This document shows, one piece after another, positions 13,077 through 25,900 of a stretch of 64,000 nt of DNA (its first letter is position 1; every line of letters starts with the position of its first letter). The position numbers and the translations under genes were made by a program. Source of the DNA: Pempheris klunzingeri (taxonomy: Eukaryota; Chordata; Actinopteri; Acropomatiformes; Pempheridae); contig NC_092012.1 of assembly GCF_042242105.1 (NCBI RefSeq), forward strand, positions 8,747,470 to 8,811,469, given 5' to 3'. Under the pieces are notes generated by a model. It made no database searches, had not been told where the DNA came from, and saw only the letters and a list, made by a program, of their open reading frames with translations.

Positions 13077-14694
13077 TCTTTTTTATACTCAACTTAAATA
13101 AGTTGAATTATGAACATAAGACTAAAAAACAAGCATTTGAAGACCAAATCGAGTGACTGAAGTGACTAAAATGAGACTAATAAATGTTCAGGTTAAATGA
13201 CTTAAACATCAGAAAAACACAATTCACATTGTTGTTCAGTTCAAGTCAGCTTGCTGTTTTTCCATGGTATCTTTTGATTCCTCACAGTGATTTCTGATTA
13301 AGGAATCTACTTCTGTATGGCAAAATTTAGCAAACTCCATAAACTTAACAAAGACAAAGTTATTTGACAGAATTCAACCATTACATCTCACATACGAGCC
13401 TCTGACTGTACTTCACTTACCGAGTTTTGCAACATAGAACAAGCAATAGTAGATGTTTTATTCATGTTGATAGTGAGGCTACGGCAATAAACTTTAATTC
13501 TTCTCAGCAAAATACATTATAAACAAGTTTATTGGGACAGTTTAGAAAAGAGTGAACTGGTGAAGCATTTAGAGGGTATGTGAATAAGCCAAAGGGCACA
13601 ATTAGAGCGAAACCAGTTGTTTACATGATGGTTTTGTTTGTATCAGAGGTCAGGAAGTCCTTGTGAATATCATTTCTCTCAGGAGTTGGAGTTGACAGAT
13701 AAACTCTTCTCTCCATGGAGTGAATTTGGGGTTTTTTTGATCACATGTTGGCATTTTGTCATGTGAACAAATAACAGAAGCGTGAGTGTAATGACAGCTC
13801 TCACACACAAGATGTCAGTAGTGTTTTGAACATGACGAGAAACTGAGCTTACAGTACACAGACATATTAAAGATCAGGAAGAAAATTCAAATATAAGGGA
13901 TTTGGTATCAAAAATAGTTCAATAAAGCGATGTAAAGCTGAAGAAAGTGAGCACTGCTGCGCATCCTCTGAATCTTCCTTGCACTGATCCCTTCGGTGAT
14001 CATCAACGCTTCGGATGATTACATGATATTCCTCGGAGGTGTCCTCATTAGGTCGAGTATCTGATAGGCCTGCTCTTGGCAATGCTCCTGTTCTTAAACT
14101 GCTGAGGCAGGCAGAGAGCAGGAAGTACAGTCATCCCACAGAAGGTGGCAAACATCCCATCCTGCACTGCACAGGGCGCAGTGATGGGGCAAAATTAACT
14201 CTGCAATCTTAAAGCACCTGCACTGTGCTGGCAAAATGACACATTTTTACAGTATCTACATTATACTTAATATCTGAATATAATCCAGAGACCAGGATTA
14301 TGTTTATATGTTTATGTTTATGTTATGATTATGTTTAACATTATGAAAATGTTCCTCCAGTGTTGTTACTGTGCAATATGTGTGCTGCTTGATAAATGCT
14401 GGATATATTGTGCATTGTTTCCTCGTCTGAAGAGAGACAGAAGAAAGCAGAAGCTGACTGGGTGCACATTAAAGGGAGAAAAGCCCTGGAGCAGTCGAAC
14501 GCTGCAAAATGTACAGATATGCTCTGGGCCAACAAACAAGGTCAACTAAACAGACTTTACTCAGGCAATGCTCACTCAACATAAACAGAATAAGACTGAA
14601 CAGAATAAAGTGACCTAACAAGGCCACAAATAACAAACTGAGCACAAAGGGGAACCTATCTAAGAATAACAATAAGACTGGAATAATAGGCTAC

Positions 14695-14745
14695 CAATCT
14701 TTATTTGTATAGCACCTTTCTTAACAAGGTTACAAGTGTTTGTAC
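14695..14745 (-). repeat. LINE/SINE tail fragment in reverse orientation
   Basis: Read on the minus strand, 14716-14695 gives GGTGCTATACAAATAAAGAT, matching the 13037-13058 tail with two differences over 22 bases. The two fragments therefore appear to be opposite-orientation insertions of related elements. Confidence 0.55.
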
Positions 14746-16389
14746 AAGAAAATCTGATAAAATACAGATAGCAGGAAGATAAGAACATAAGTGTACCAAG
14801 CTGCTGCCTAAATGATTAGCTTATGTGGCTGTTAAACTAAAACAGAGCAGGACAATCAGTCTATCCATACAAATGTTTTAGAAATAAACAAATAACTAGA
14901 AGTCCTAATCCCCCCCATGATGTAGATGTATCTTTTGCTAAAATCTGGCAACATGTGCGTACAGCAGCAGCAACTTCAGCAAACTGTGTGTGCTAAAACA
15001 AAAATGTATGTACTGCCAAAACAAATTACGTGTATGGCATATGAAACAAAAGCTATGTGTCAGCATTTATCTGTTTGCTGATGAATGGATAAGGTGAATG
15101 TAAAGTGCATTAGTCAAATAAACTATCACGTGCAACCTGCTTAGAAAACAGCTGTGTGCCATTATAGGCATCAACAACTGCAGAGCAACACAAACACTCC
15201 AAACGTATCCAAAACTATATTTATGACTATATATTCTTGTAGCCTTAACTATAGGAAGCCTGACTGAATGACTCTTGAATTAGACAATTGGCTGTTTTTA
15301 AGTATTTTGCATGTGTTTTGAAGCATTTTCTATGTGTTAAATAAAACTAAATGAAATGTTACTGGTATTAACAGGGTCCTAATAATCTAAATCCTGCTTT
15401 GATAAAATGGAGCTAAAGGTAAAAGGAGCAACTGTGATTTTCAAACGGTGACAAGCCAACATGTCTGCTGTGGGAAAATGACTGTAAAGGACATCATGAC
15501 TCGCGGTATAGCATGGCATCATCATATTGTATTTAACACTATATGTAAGATGAACTGTAGCAGATAGAAGACGAACACAGTGGCACACAGCCAGCCAGGA
15601 TTTAGAACTAAATCTTTGCAGGGCAAAAGCTAAAAAAAAAAGTTCCTCCTACATGCTGTGTGGGGACGATAAACAGTGAGAACTAATGATAAACAGCATT
15701 CAATCATACGCTACGTTCACTCTGCTGCCAAAGAGAAAAGAAAGAGTTCATCTCAGTCAACTGATGTCATAATGACAACAAATGTGAGGTGTGAAGTGAA
15801 ATGACTCCTCTGGGAGAAGATTTGTCCAATCACTGACCAGGATGCATTTTAATCTCAGATTAACAGTGATTTGCCACATCATCCACATCATATGTCTGGA
15901 TGCTACTTATTCCAAACTGGTCGTGTCCCCACAATCTCTGTTGGGAACACCCACACACCCACACTCACCCTTTGAGATACAGAAAATCTGTTGTAGATCA
16001 TAAGCTTTTTTTCATCATAACATCTGGTTTGACCTCATATCTTTTCTAACACGAGATTTTATAGAAACTCTATCTGTTGTTATAGTGGCTGCATTATCTT
16101 AAAACCTTTCATCTAACAAATTATTCCTCTGCAAAAGAACAAGGAAATATCACCACTTCATCTTGTCAGGACCCCCAATTAGGGAACTAAACAGGCCCAC
16201 TGGAAACCTAAAACCTAATAACATCTGAATCATTCATAAGAGGAGCAAACCCGCATCTAATTAGCAATACCCTGAGCTTGTGAAAGCAAAGTGGTCATAA
16301 AAGTGGCCCCATATATCCTCCCCTTTGTGCGTGTGTCTAATTGTTTGCCGTTTTAATAGCGGTTGCTATTGACTGGGCAGAGAAGATCT

Positions 16390-17166
16390 ACAACCGTGAC
16401 GCAGGTTGTCGGTGACGCACAAAATGGGCGGATTTTCTGCTCAAACGCTGTGAAAAGTGTCCAACTCAGGGTTTCGTTTGCACACTTAGCGATGTTGTGG
16501 GTCAACGATTAGGCAAATGATGAAAACGTGAATAAATGGTGCTTACTTCCAGCGCAGGATTTGGTTGGAAATGTTCCCTTCACTGGTTCAATTCTACTCA
16601 TTTCAAGAAAACTCTGAACTATTTGGCACAATGTGTGAAGTCATATAAAGGCTTTAATGTGTTGTTTCTCTTTTTGAACAACTAAATAACGATTCAGGAC
16701 TCAACACCAGCTAAAATGTGTTGGTATTATGGACACTTCTTGCAGTGTGCATCCTTCCTCCTCCCTCTCCTCCTCCTCCTCCTCCTCCTCTGTGGAAACA
16801 CAGGGGGCAGGTCCCTTCGTAGTGGGCTCTATTACAGCCTTGGCAGGTGATGCTGTATCTCACACGGGGCTTGTGGAGCCTCCCCTGCTTATCTGGTTAT
16901 AATTATAGAGAGGTGACCTGGTTTCAGCACCGCGGCTCGTCAACAGCTCCGGTGCACAGCGGAGATTTGTCCGGCCCCTCCCCGCTCAGAGCGTCTCACA
17001 GAGCGGGCACCCAGGGCGCAGCATCCGCGCCACTTTCAGCACCAGCGGCCGGCCGGAGCGGAGCTGTCCACACGTTCAGCACTCTTCTTCCAGGGGGGAG
17101 GGAACCAGACCGCAGGCACCGAGAGCCAGGATACACCTTGCTCCCGGACACTCGGCGTATTTCAGG
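16390..17166 (+). promoter_or_regulatory. scg3: scg3 promoter and 5' UTR region
   Basis: This stretch precedes the scg3 start codon and turns GC-rich after about 16900. It holds two GTGACGCA motifs (16396-16403 and 16412-16419; half-CRE-like), a CTCC/TCC run at about 16755-16793, and three TTCAGCAC motifs (16923, 17035, 17075) that match the left half of the REST/NRSF site. There is no clear TATA box at a known start site; the transcription start cannot be fixed by eye. Confidence 0.55.
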
Positions 17167-20100
17167 ATGGCGTCCAAAAGCCTGGCTCTTCTTGTCCTTT
17201 TCCAGCTCCTTGTCCTGAATGTAGTGATCCAGACATCTGCCTTCCCCACAACTACAGCATCAACGGATGGTGAGTTGTCCATCTCCTCCGACCGTGTGAT
17301 CAGCATGTATTGTCGTATACTCGTTGTGCAAAACATTCTTGCAAGAACACTGCATAGATTGTGCAGAAATCTATTTCTAAAGGAAGCAGTGATTGTAAGG
17401 GAGAATCAAAGAATATACTACAAAGTGCAATGGGGTCATGAAACTCTGTACGGACCTCACACATGGTAGCCTGTCTGATATTTTAAAACAGGAAACCACA
17501 AGGTTGTGTTAAACTCATCACTGATGATCTAACTGTGGAAAGTATTCAAACATATAAGCATATATGCACCATCCGTGCTAAATTTGACATCTTGTACAGC
17601 CCTTATATGAGCAGTTATAAGGGGATATTAGTGGAATAAAAACCTGTTGACAAAACAATATACAGCATAAAAGCAGAGTCTTCAAAGTTCAGCTCCAGCT
17701 CAGCAGTAACTGGCGGGTTTTTTAACGACGCCAGGTCGCCTGTTATGGCCGCTTGTGGTCTATTTTCGCCGCAGTTTAATCTTTTGTTTGATAATCCGAT
17801 TATGCTCTTCCTCTGCGGTGGTGAGTTGGAAGACCAGAAACGACCACATAAGCTAAGTCTGAAAGCTGAAAATGTATTAAAAATGATCAGAAAAATAAAG
17901 AAATTCAATGAATGAGGGTTTTTAAAAAAAAAAAAGTACACTTTTTAACAGGAGCACATCATCTTATCATAGATTTGTGGTGCAATTTATTGTTGGAACC
18001 TACAAAACTTAATCATAAAGTCTTCTATGTTTGATCCACCGGTTTAGGAATTATGCATTTTTTTTTCTGTTGTAGGTAAAACTGTGTACAACAGGCAGTT
18101 AACAGAAGAAAGACCACTACAAGAGCAGGTAAGCCTGTTTTTTTCCATTTCCCATTGATAGTTTTCCAATATCCGGCCAAATGGGCTTTATAACCTCTTG
18201 TCAAACAACCTAGTTATTAGCCCTGCAAGCATTATTAATTCGAGTTTACATCCTGAGGGGAAATTTTTGTTTAATCTTTGTCATTTCCTCAGATTGCAGA
18301 GGCGGACAGTGTGAAGGCTGCAGTACAGTCAGCCGGTAAGAGGAAACTTTATTGCCAATCAATTAAAGACTTTATTTCCGGCTGCCCAGTGGTTCATGTT
18401 GCAGCACTTCCAGTAAAACAAGCTTCATCTGTGCTGAGAAATAACTATTAGAGCCTCTGTAATGTGAGAAGAGTTCATTTTGGCCCCAGTCTGATAATTT
18501 TGTCTCTGCTGCCTTTCAGAGAGCAGCCGTCCCGCTGCCTCCAAGGGCACAGAGTCAGAGCAGGATCTTGATGACTTAACCGTGCTGAAGTCTCTGGCTG
18601 ATGGCCAGAAATCAAAGGAGACCTCAGAGGTGTCACTTAAGAAGGAGGACCAGTACGTTCCAGATGAATCAGACTCGACCAAGAGCCGGCGTCTGGCTGA
18701 GGACTACGACTCCACCAAGAACGGGATGGACTACGGCAAGTACCAGGGTACGCACACCTGTCACCGTCCACCTTGATCCAACGGGCCGGGTTGAAGTCCT
18801 TTTTCCTGCGTGCCCTTTGCCCCCATCGTCACAGGGCAGGGCACGAGTCACGTGCTTCTGTCTGTCACTGTCAGGCCACCAGGCAGACATTTTAAGAAAG
18901 AGCAGGCAGTAGAGAGAACATGTGCGCATGATGGGGATAAGCAGAGACAGATAGAAGGAGTCGAAGACGGGACACGTGCATGCAAGAGGGAAAGATTATC
19001 CTCTGCCTCTCAGACACTGCAGTTGTCAAAGCTCATGTTAGGCTACTGTACCAGCTTCCTCTTCTATCTCTTCACAGGAGACTTTTTAATACATGGCTTG
19101 CATTTTTTTTGCATAGGCCTCATCTCTATCTCATAAGAGGAATGTCAAACATTTGTGACTTTCAATCTATTAGGAACAAATACAATACTTCAAAATCCAA
19201 TTATTTACTGACAACTACATTGACTTTATTCTCAACAGACCTCATCGGGTCAGCACGCATTTCACTGTATATGCATGTAATTTGATATCCAGCCCAATCA
19301 TCGGCATAAAGCACAGTCTCTGAGGTGTGGTGACTCAGACACAAAGCGCTGAGTGCTACACTTCATTGATTCAATGCGGTCGGCACGGCAATGACAAGCA
19401 GCTCGTCAGGTTACGCTACATCTAAATTTGGCAAGCGCAGCCCAGATTTCATTTCTGATTTCCTAGAGTGAGACAGAAATAGGCCCACCGTTTGAAGGTA
19501 AAGTCACATCACTGATGATTCAACCCGCCAGTACAGGAAAAAATATTCTGGCACTGCTTATTTTTATTGTGCGTGGACCTTGGGAAGCAGCAGGGACTGT
19601 TATGTAAAAGTCAAGCTGCAACAATCGCACATTTTCCACTCAGTAATACAGATATAGACATGTTGAATATGACAATTGATTACTGCCAAAATCTTTTACA
19701 CGTATCGAGAGAGTGACTTCATTTCTAGGTGCAGGTTTTAACAGTTTATGCTACAACTGAAAGGCAGAGAAGAAGAAGAAAAGACGGACTGAGTAAAGCA
19801 GAGAGGACAGAGGAGGGAAAACAAGCATCATTAGATTTCCTACAAATTTTGCATCGTTTCTTCGTTAGAAATTTAAAAAAACATTCAAGGATATTATCAG
19901 TATGACCTAAGAATTAAAGCAGAGACAACTGCACACAGCTATTAATCATGGTTAGAGAGTTACAAATGACCACATATGTGTCGTCCCCCCCTCAGATGAA
20001 ACAGAAAGCTTCCGTCAGGTTGACGGCACTCCGCTGACGGCAGAAGACATCGTCCAGAAGATCGCGAACAAGATCTACGAGGAGGACGACCGAGGGGTGT

Positions 20101-22891
20101 TCGACAGGATCGTCTCCAAACTGCTCAAACTGGGGCTGGTAGGTTGTGAGCTCGTACTCTCATATGCTGTTGGATTAGACACAGTGTGTAGTGTTACATT
20201 TTTGAAGAGATGTGTGAATTGTCATTTGTTCCCTGCTATCAGGTGTGAATTGCATTTTTTGACAGTCAATAAGTCATTTTCCGGGGCCCAAATTGCTCCC
20301 TGAGATGGATCTCTCCGTGACAGTGATCAATGTGTAAAACACGAGCTGTTTCTAGTTAGTACATGTTGCTCTGTTCTGGCTGCTGTTCACGCAGCATGTT
20401 TGTTCTTACACACAATAGTTCTCAGTCTGTCTCTTTCTCTTGGTCCTTCTGTAGATCACAGACAGTCAGGCAGATACTCTAGAGTACCAGGTGGCCGAGG
20501 CTCTCCAGGATCTCATCACCAAGAACGCCAAGAACAACGAGATTGAGGACACTGAGAGCGACGATCTAGAAACCAGGGGAGAGCAGGACGACCGCGGTTC
20601 AGACGCAAACACGGTAAAACCCACAAAGAAGTGGAGGTGATAGTAAGGATAACTTTGATATCATTAAAGATGACAGCAACAACAAATATTTGGGCATTTT
20701 TAGGACACATGGGAGCCACCCAGGCGCAGCTACAACGAAGACGAGGAGGACGAGGAAGATGATGGTGATGAGACTGAGGACGAGGTGGACAGGGACGCAG
20801 AAGAAGATGGGGGCGACAGAGGCGACAACACCTGGGACAAAGATACTGAGGAGGGCAACGAGGTGAGCCCTGAAGACGGACTCCAGGACCTGCAGTACTT
20901 CCCGAACTTCTACCGTCTGCTCAGGAGCCTCGACTCAGGTAAAAGTACAAACACACCCCACGGATGCATTGGCAATTTAGATCATCACTTCCCAGCATCC
21001 TTCATCCAAAGATAGAGGTTCGTCAAATCGAGAACGGGACCAGGGAGGTGTTGTTGTCATGGTGATATTGCTGTCAGGGATGAGTCAGTGCTCGTTTTGT
21101 CCACCATTGTTTTTTCCACATCCTCCGAGGAACACACACACAAACACAGCGCATACTAATTATTTATGATCCCATCATCATGACCCCTATAGTCAAACAG
21201 CATGTGGTAACATTAACACCATAGTAACCAATTAACATTAACAAAACGCTGATGCTGGATGCTGATTTTTGAATTTGTCGTCTGCTTTGCTGTCGCAGAT
21301 CAAGACACTCAGGAGAGAGAGACATTAATCACCATCATGAAGACGCTGATTGACTTTGTGAAGATGATGGTGAAGTACGGTACCATCACGCCGGAGGAGG
21401 GAGTGTCCTATCTGGGTAAGACGTAGGACGATAAAAGCACTGTTTATCTGTAGTGCAGCACAATAAGTGCCAGAACGTGAGACATCGAGTAGTATAATAG
21501 GTACCACAGTCCTTGCAGATCTCTCTGCATTTGTGGCAAATGATGTGTACAAGAGAGCAATGATTGACAAAGTAATCTTGATTGAAGCCTGATTTATTGG
21601 CTTTTTTTGCACCTTTAAGTCTTGAAATGTGTGAAAGGTCAAAGAAAAAGTCTCATAAAAGTCAATGTTATGATTGGCTTTGATTCTTAGTGGTCCATGT
21701 TATTTTGTGTGATTTTGCATACATTTCCCACATTATATATTAATACATATATTAATAACATTGTGATACTGTCAATCATTGCATTAGCTGACCAGTGTAC
21801 ATGCATTTCTCTGTCTCTGTGTGCTATATAGTGCTTTTTCCTTGCGTTCTATGTGTGTTCAGCCGAGCTAATGTTCCCGAATGTGCTGTGGAGTGTGAAG
21901 CCTGCACAGACAGATTAGTGTCAGGGGCACCCTATATAACCAGGCTGGTTTTTATGGCTGGCCATCACATCAGCAGCCAGTGGAAAGGTCAGCCACCTGT
22001 AAGGGACAGCTGTCATCTCACTGTGTGAGCCTCAGGAAACCTCAGACCCAACATCTCTCTGTTCAGACAACATTTAGTCACAGCCTGAACAAAATAGAAG
22101 TAGAAATAAAAGCATGGGAAAGGATTTCGTTGTGCTTTAAAATCAGCTCAGCAGATGTGGTCTCATTTAGGGCCACGAGATCATTGTCAGTGTTGATCAA
22201 TGTGTCCCTCATTTTCCACTCATTTGGAAATGCCTTTCACTAGTTTTCAGCACGCAAAGTAATTAAAACAGACACCTCACATATAAAAAGCTTAAATTAA
22301 GGACTGTTTTGAATGTTTGCTTGATAAATAACTTAAATGATTAATTGAAAACTACTGATCAATTAATTTCTTGACAACACCAGTTTTGATAGAAATCAGA
22401 AATATAATTTGGAGCTAGTTAAAGTAAGTTTACAATGTGTATGTCCCACTATAAGAGCTGCGATCCTATGTAGATCCTATGTTAGTCCTAGAAGGACTAA
22501 TCAATACTCCCTCAGATGACCTCCAACAGCAGCTGGACTTTGTTGTCTCTTACAGTGGAGCAAATGACCACTGCTGACACGATACACCAGAACAAAACAG
22601 GCATGAAACATTACACAGGATGCGGGTTTCCTAGGCAACCAGTATGGCTTTATGTAGTATGCGTTGTGAGGAGATAAGAGGATGGAATTCCACCATCGCC
22701 TAGCAACATGTTAATGACCTCTTCCCCACTTCCACCTCCCAACATGCTGTGATGCTCGGATGAGTCACCCAGGTAGAAAACTGAATACACACAGCTGTCG
22801 ATCAGTGCAAATCTGCCTGAGGGTGAAATGGGCCTCAAGATGGTCAGAGAAAGAGAGAGGAAGAGGAAGAGAGCGGGGGATGAAGAGAGGT

Positions 22892-22925
<34 letters not shown>

Positions 22926-25900
22926 TGTTTGTGTGTGGGCAGAGGGAGAGGATGACATAATGGGCCCTCCACTGTGCCACAGGTGGGAGGGGGACGGCTT
23001 GAATACATAGAGAGCAAGAAACGAAAGTGAGACTCTTGGATAATAAGAAATGAAAAGAGGCTGGAGAGAGCAGTGTAAGACAACTATAGCTCCTCCTGTG
23101 AGGCACCAATAAGTGAAGTATATAAGTAAAACACAGTTGTAATGATAAATAAAATATGTCCTCATAGGAGAAATTTCTCACAAATACTGGACGTTAATAA
23201 ACGTGTGTCCTTATAGCTGTGTACAACCACATTATAGTGTGTTACAAATGTATTAAGTGTTTGAATAGTGCCTCTAAATGCTAAACACGGGGAACTTAAA
23301 GTAAAGTGTCAGCAGAACTTGATATAGAGGATGAAATTTCAGCTGATCTCTCCAGAACATCTGCTTCCCCTGTTTTATAGTATAATATTTACCACTTTGT
23401 TAATCCAGAGAGGATCAGTTGTCACTACAGTCTCTTTGAACCATATGATGTGTTCGTGTGGGCCCTGGCTGATGCGGTGTCTTTTATATTCTCTAATCTT
23501 GTTGTGGAAGTGTAATCCAGCAGAATATTTGTGGCAACACCCCCTGTGGACATATTAATGAACACCCAAAATAAATATGGTTGTTTTTGTTAAACGTTGG
23601 CTTTAGATTTTGAAGTGTGGACAAATGATCCCTTTAGAGGCTGTTCTTACACGGTATCATTTTTTTCTCTAATATTCGGTCTACAGCATAAATAAATTAT
23701 TGAAATTAACCGTGTACTCATCATGATCGTCATACTCTTGAATCTCCTTTTCAGTAATTAGATGAAACCCATTTCTAATGATAATCAACCTCTAAGTCAC
23801 ACAGGAACGGCGTGGGACTTTCAAACGGTTAAGAGGTTTTCATTCACCGTCTGTGGAGTGAACTGACAACATAATGCTGATCAAATCAAAAAGTAAATGT
23901 TTGGTCTGTTTCACCCACCTGCAGAGAACCTGGATGCTATGATAGCCATGCAGACCAAGAACAAGCTGGGCAAGTCTCTGGTGCCTCCTGACTTCACTGG
24001 ACCCAACGGTAATCAGCCAAATAAATTATCTCCAAACATGTCAAAGATCAATAAAATCACATCATTTTGTTAACGAGGCAGACAAAGTATTTTAAAACTT
24101 TTTAAGTTATATAAACTAACCTAGAAAGATGTCGCACAAAACAGGACAAAAATATGTGATTTCTAAGCAGTTATAGATTTTGGGGGGGTTACATTTATCT
24201 TCAAAGGCATAATTTGGCATTTACCTTAGCATAATGACTGAAAACAGGCAGAAACAGGTAGCATGGTTTTGTTAGAAGAAGATAAAACCCGCTTAACAAC
24301 AGGCTGACCAAAAACACATAATATCTTGTTTGTTTAGTCCCTTACAAATATCTTCATGTAAAGTATTCAGTTTCAGTATTTCACGTGGGATTATGTGCCA
24401 GACTATTTCTTGGGTGGGAGCAGCTGTCAGGCAGGAAGTCAGTGCTCCTGGCCAAGTAATAGTCCAGTATAACATATTAAGAAAGCAAATAAGTGTAATT
24501 CCCTAATTGTTAAACTGCTACCAAGCAACAGTAACAATTCTTAATGTTCCATGTACTCTTTCTTTGCTGTAGGAAAAAACTTGGATGAGGATGACAACAC
24601 CAAGGCGGAGGCCGCCAAGATGCAGAAAGAGTACGAGAACCTGAAAGATTCAACCAAGGAGGAGCAGCCGTCAGCTGAGACCAGTCAGTCCACTAAACCA
24701 TCCCGATGACTAGAGGACACATAGCTTTTTGTTTAGTGATTTGATAATTTGCCAAAAACAATAATTTTATACAATTTTAACGTTTTGGACCTTTGAAAAA
24801 TGAAAAAGCTGTGTGCCTTGTAAATTGCATGACTGATTGTTTTGTTTTATGTCAAATTTTTCAAATAAATGCAGAATTCTCCAAATACAGTAAATTCCCA
24901 CCACATCACTTCAATGACGCAGAACGTCTCCATTGCTCCTCCTCAGTGGCAGGTCTTCAAAGTTAGTTTGAGCATAATGGCCAAGACCATTTCAGAACTT
25001 TTGTTTTCTGTCAACAGAGCTGACAGGAAATAAACAACACCATGTAGTCGTGGCCAATCAGAGTTAAGTCCCTGCTTGTCCCTGAAGTAGGCCAGTCCAA
25101 TAACACTCACGGGAACGACTGTCACAGCTGCCATTTTTCTCTGTCCCCGCACACCGTGCTGTCCAAGCTCATCAGTCTAATCCACACAGACACGCACAAA
25201 AAAAAGAAAAACAAAATGAAACGTGGAGCAGGATTACAACGACAACATTTTCATCAGGAAATTAAATAAATCCTGAGTAACGTCAACTAAACTCTGTGTT
25301 ATGTGTGTCAGGCAGCAGTGAGTAACATTATATCATTTTTATGGAAAAATTAGGGGCATGCATAATCCAACATTAATCTGTGGTTAAACAATAATCCGAT
25401 CTTTATTGGTGGTTAATATCAATTTAAAGCTGTGGATACCACATACATACTGTAGCTGCCATCCCTCCACACTCAGTGGGTCTTTTTTTTTTTTTATCCA
25501 GAAAAAATGGGTCTCATTGTGCTCCTAGTTTGATATGAAAGTACAATCCTAGCAGACGGCGTGTTCCCATTGCTACTGAAGTTTAAAAGATAAAACACAA
25601 GTCTTGCTTTAGGAAAATGATGTGGTGTAAATGATTTATAAGTATAGAAAGCACTGTCTTACTCTTCGGTGGGAAGGAGTGCTAATGTACTACAGAAGTA
25701 GTCAAGGGAAATTCGATCATTTCATATGCTCTAATGCATTAAAGAGGATAGTTTTCATGTCCCTTCTTCTCCGTTTTCTCCTTCTCATACCAGATCAGCC
25801 TGGAAAGTCGGAGACTTATCTGGAGGCCATCAGGAAGAACATTGAGTGGCTGAAGAAACACAACAAAGAAGAAGGCAAAGATGGTGAGACACGCTCCCTT

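Larger units (their letters stand above)
9511..16380. other. Intergenic region between tnfaip8l3 and scg3
   Basis: About 6.9 kb of AT-rich DNA without a supportable gene. It contains interspersed repeats at about 10.6-10.9 kb, a LINE/SINE-type tail at 12990-13076 and an opposite-orientation relative at 14695-14745, and a short (TATGTT)n-like run near 14298-14336. The block 16160-16330, just ahead of the scg3 promoter region, is repeat-free and has several TAAT cores, so it could be regulatory. Confidence 0.6.

Noticed and set aside
16847..17218. 123-codon plus-strand open frame overlapping the scg3 start
   Set aside because: Arg/Ser/Pro-rich composition typical of a GC-rich 5' UTR read in the wrong frame; the scg3 signal peptide lies in another frame.
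17570..17940. Possible MITE in scg3 intron 1
   Set aside because: Contains GCGGGTTTTTTAACGACGCC-like GC patches in AT-rich DNA, but I could not find matching inverted ends or a second copy in the window.
22650..23181. Overlapping long minus-strand frames rich in Thr-His
   Set aside because: Created by the GT/CA microsatellite at 22894-22937.
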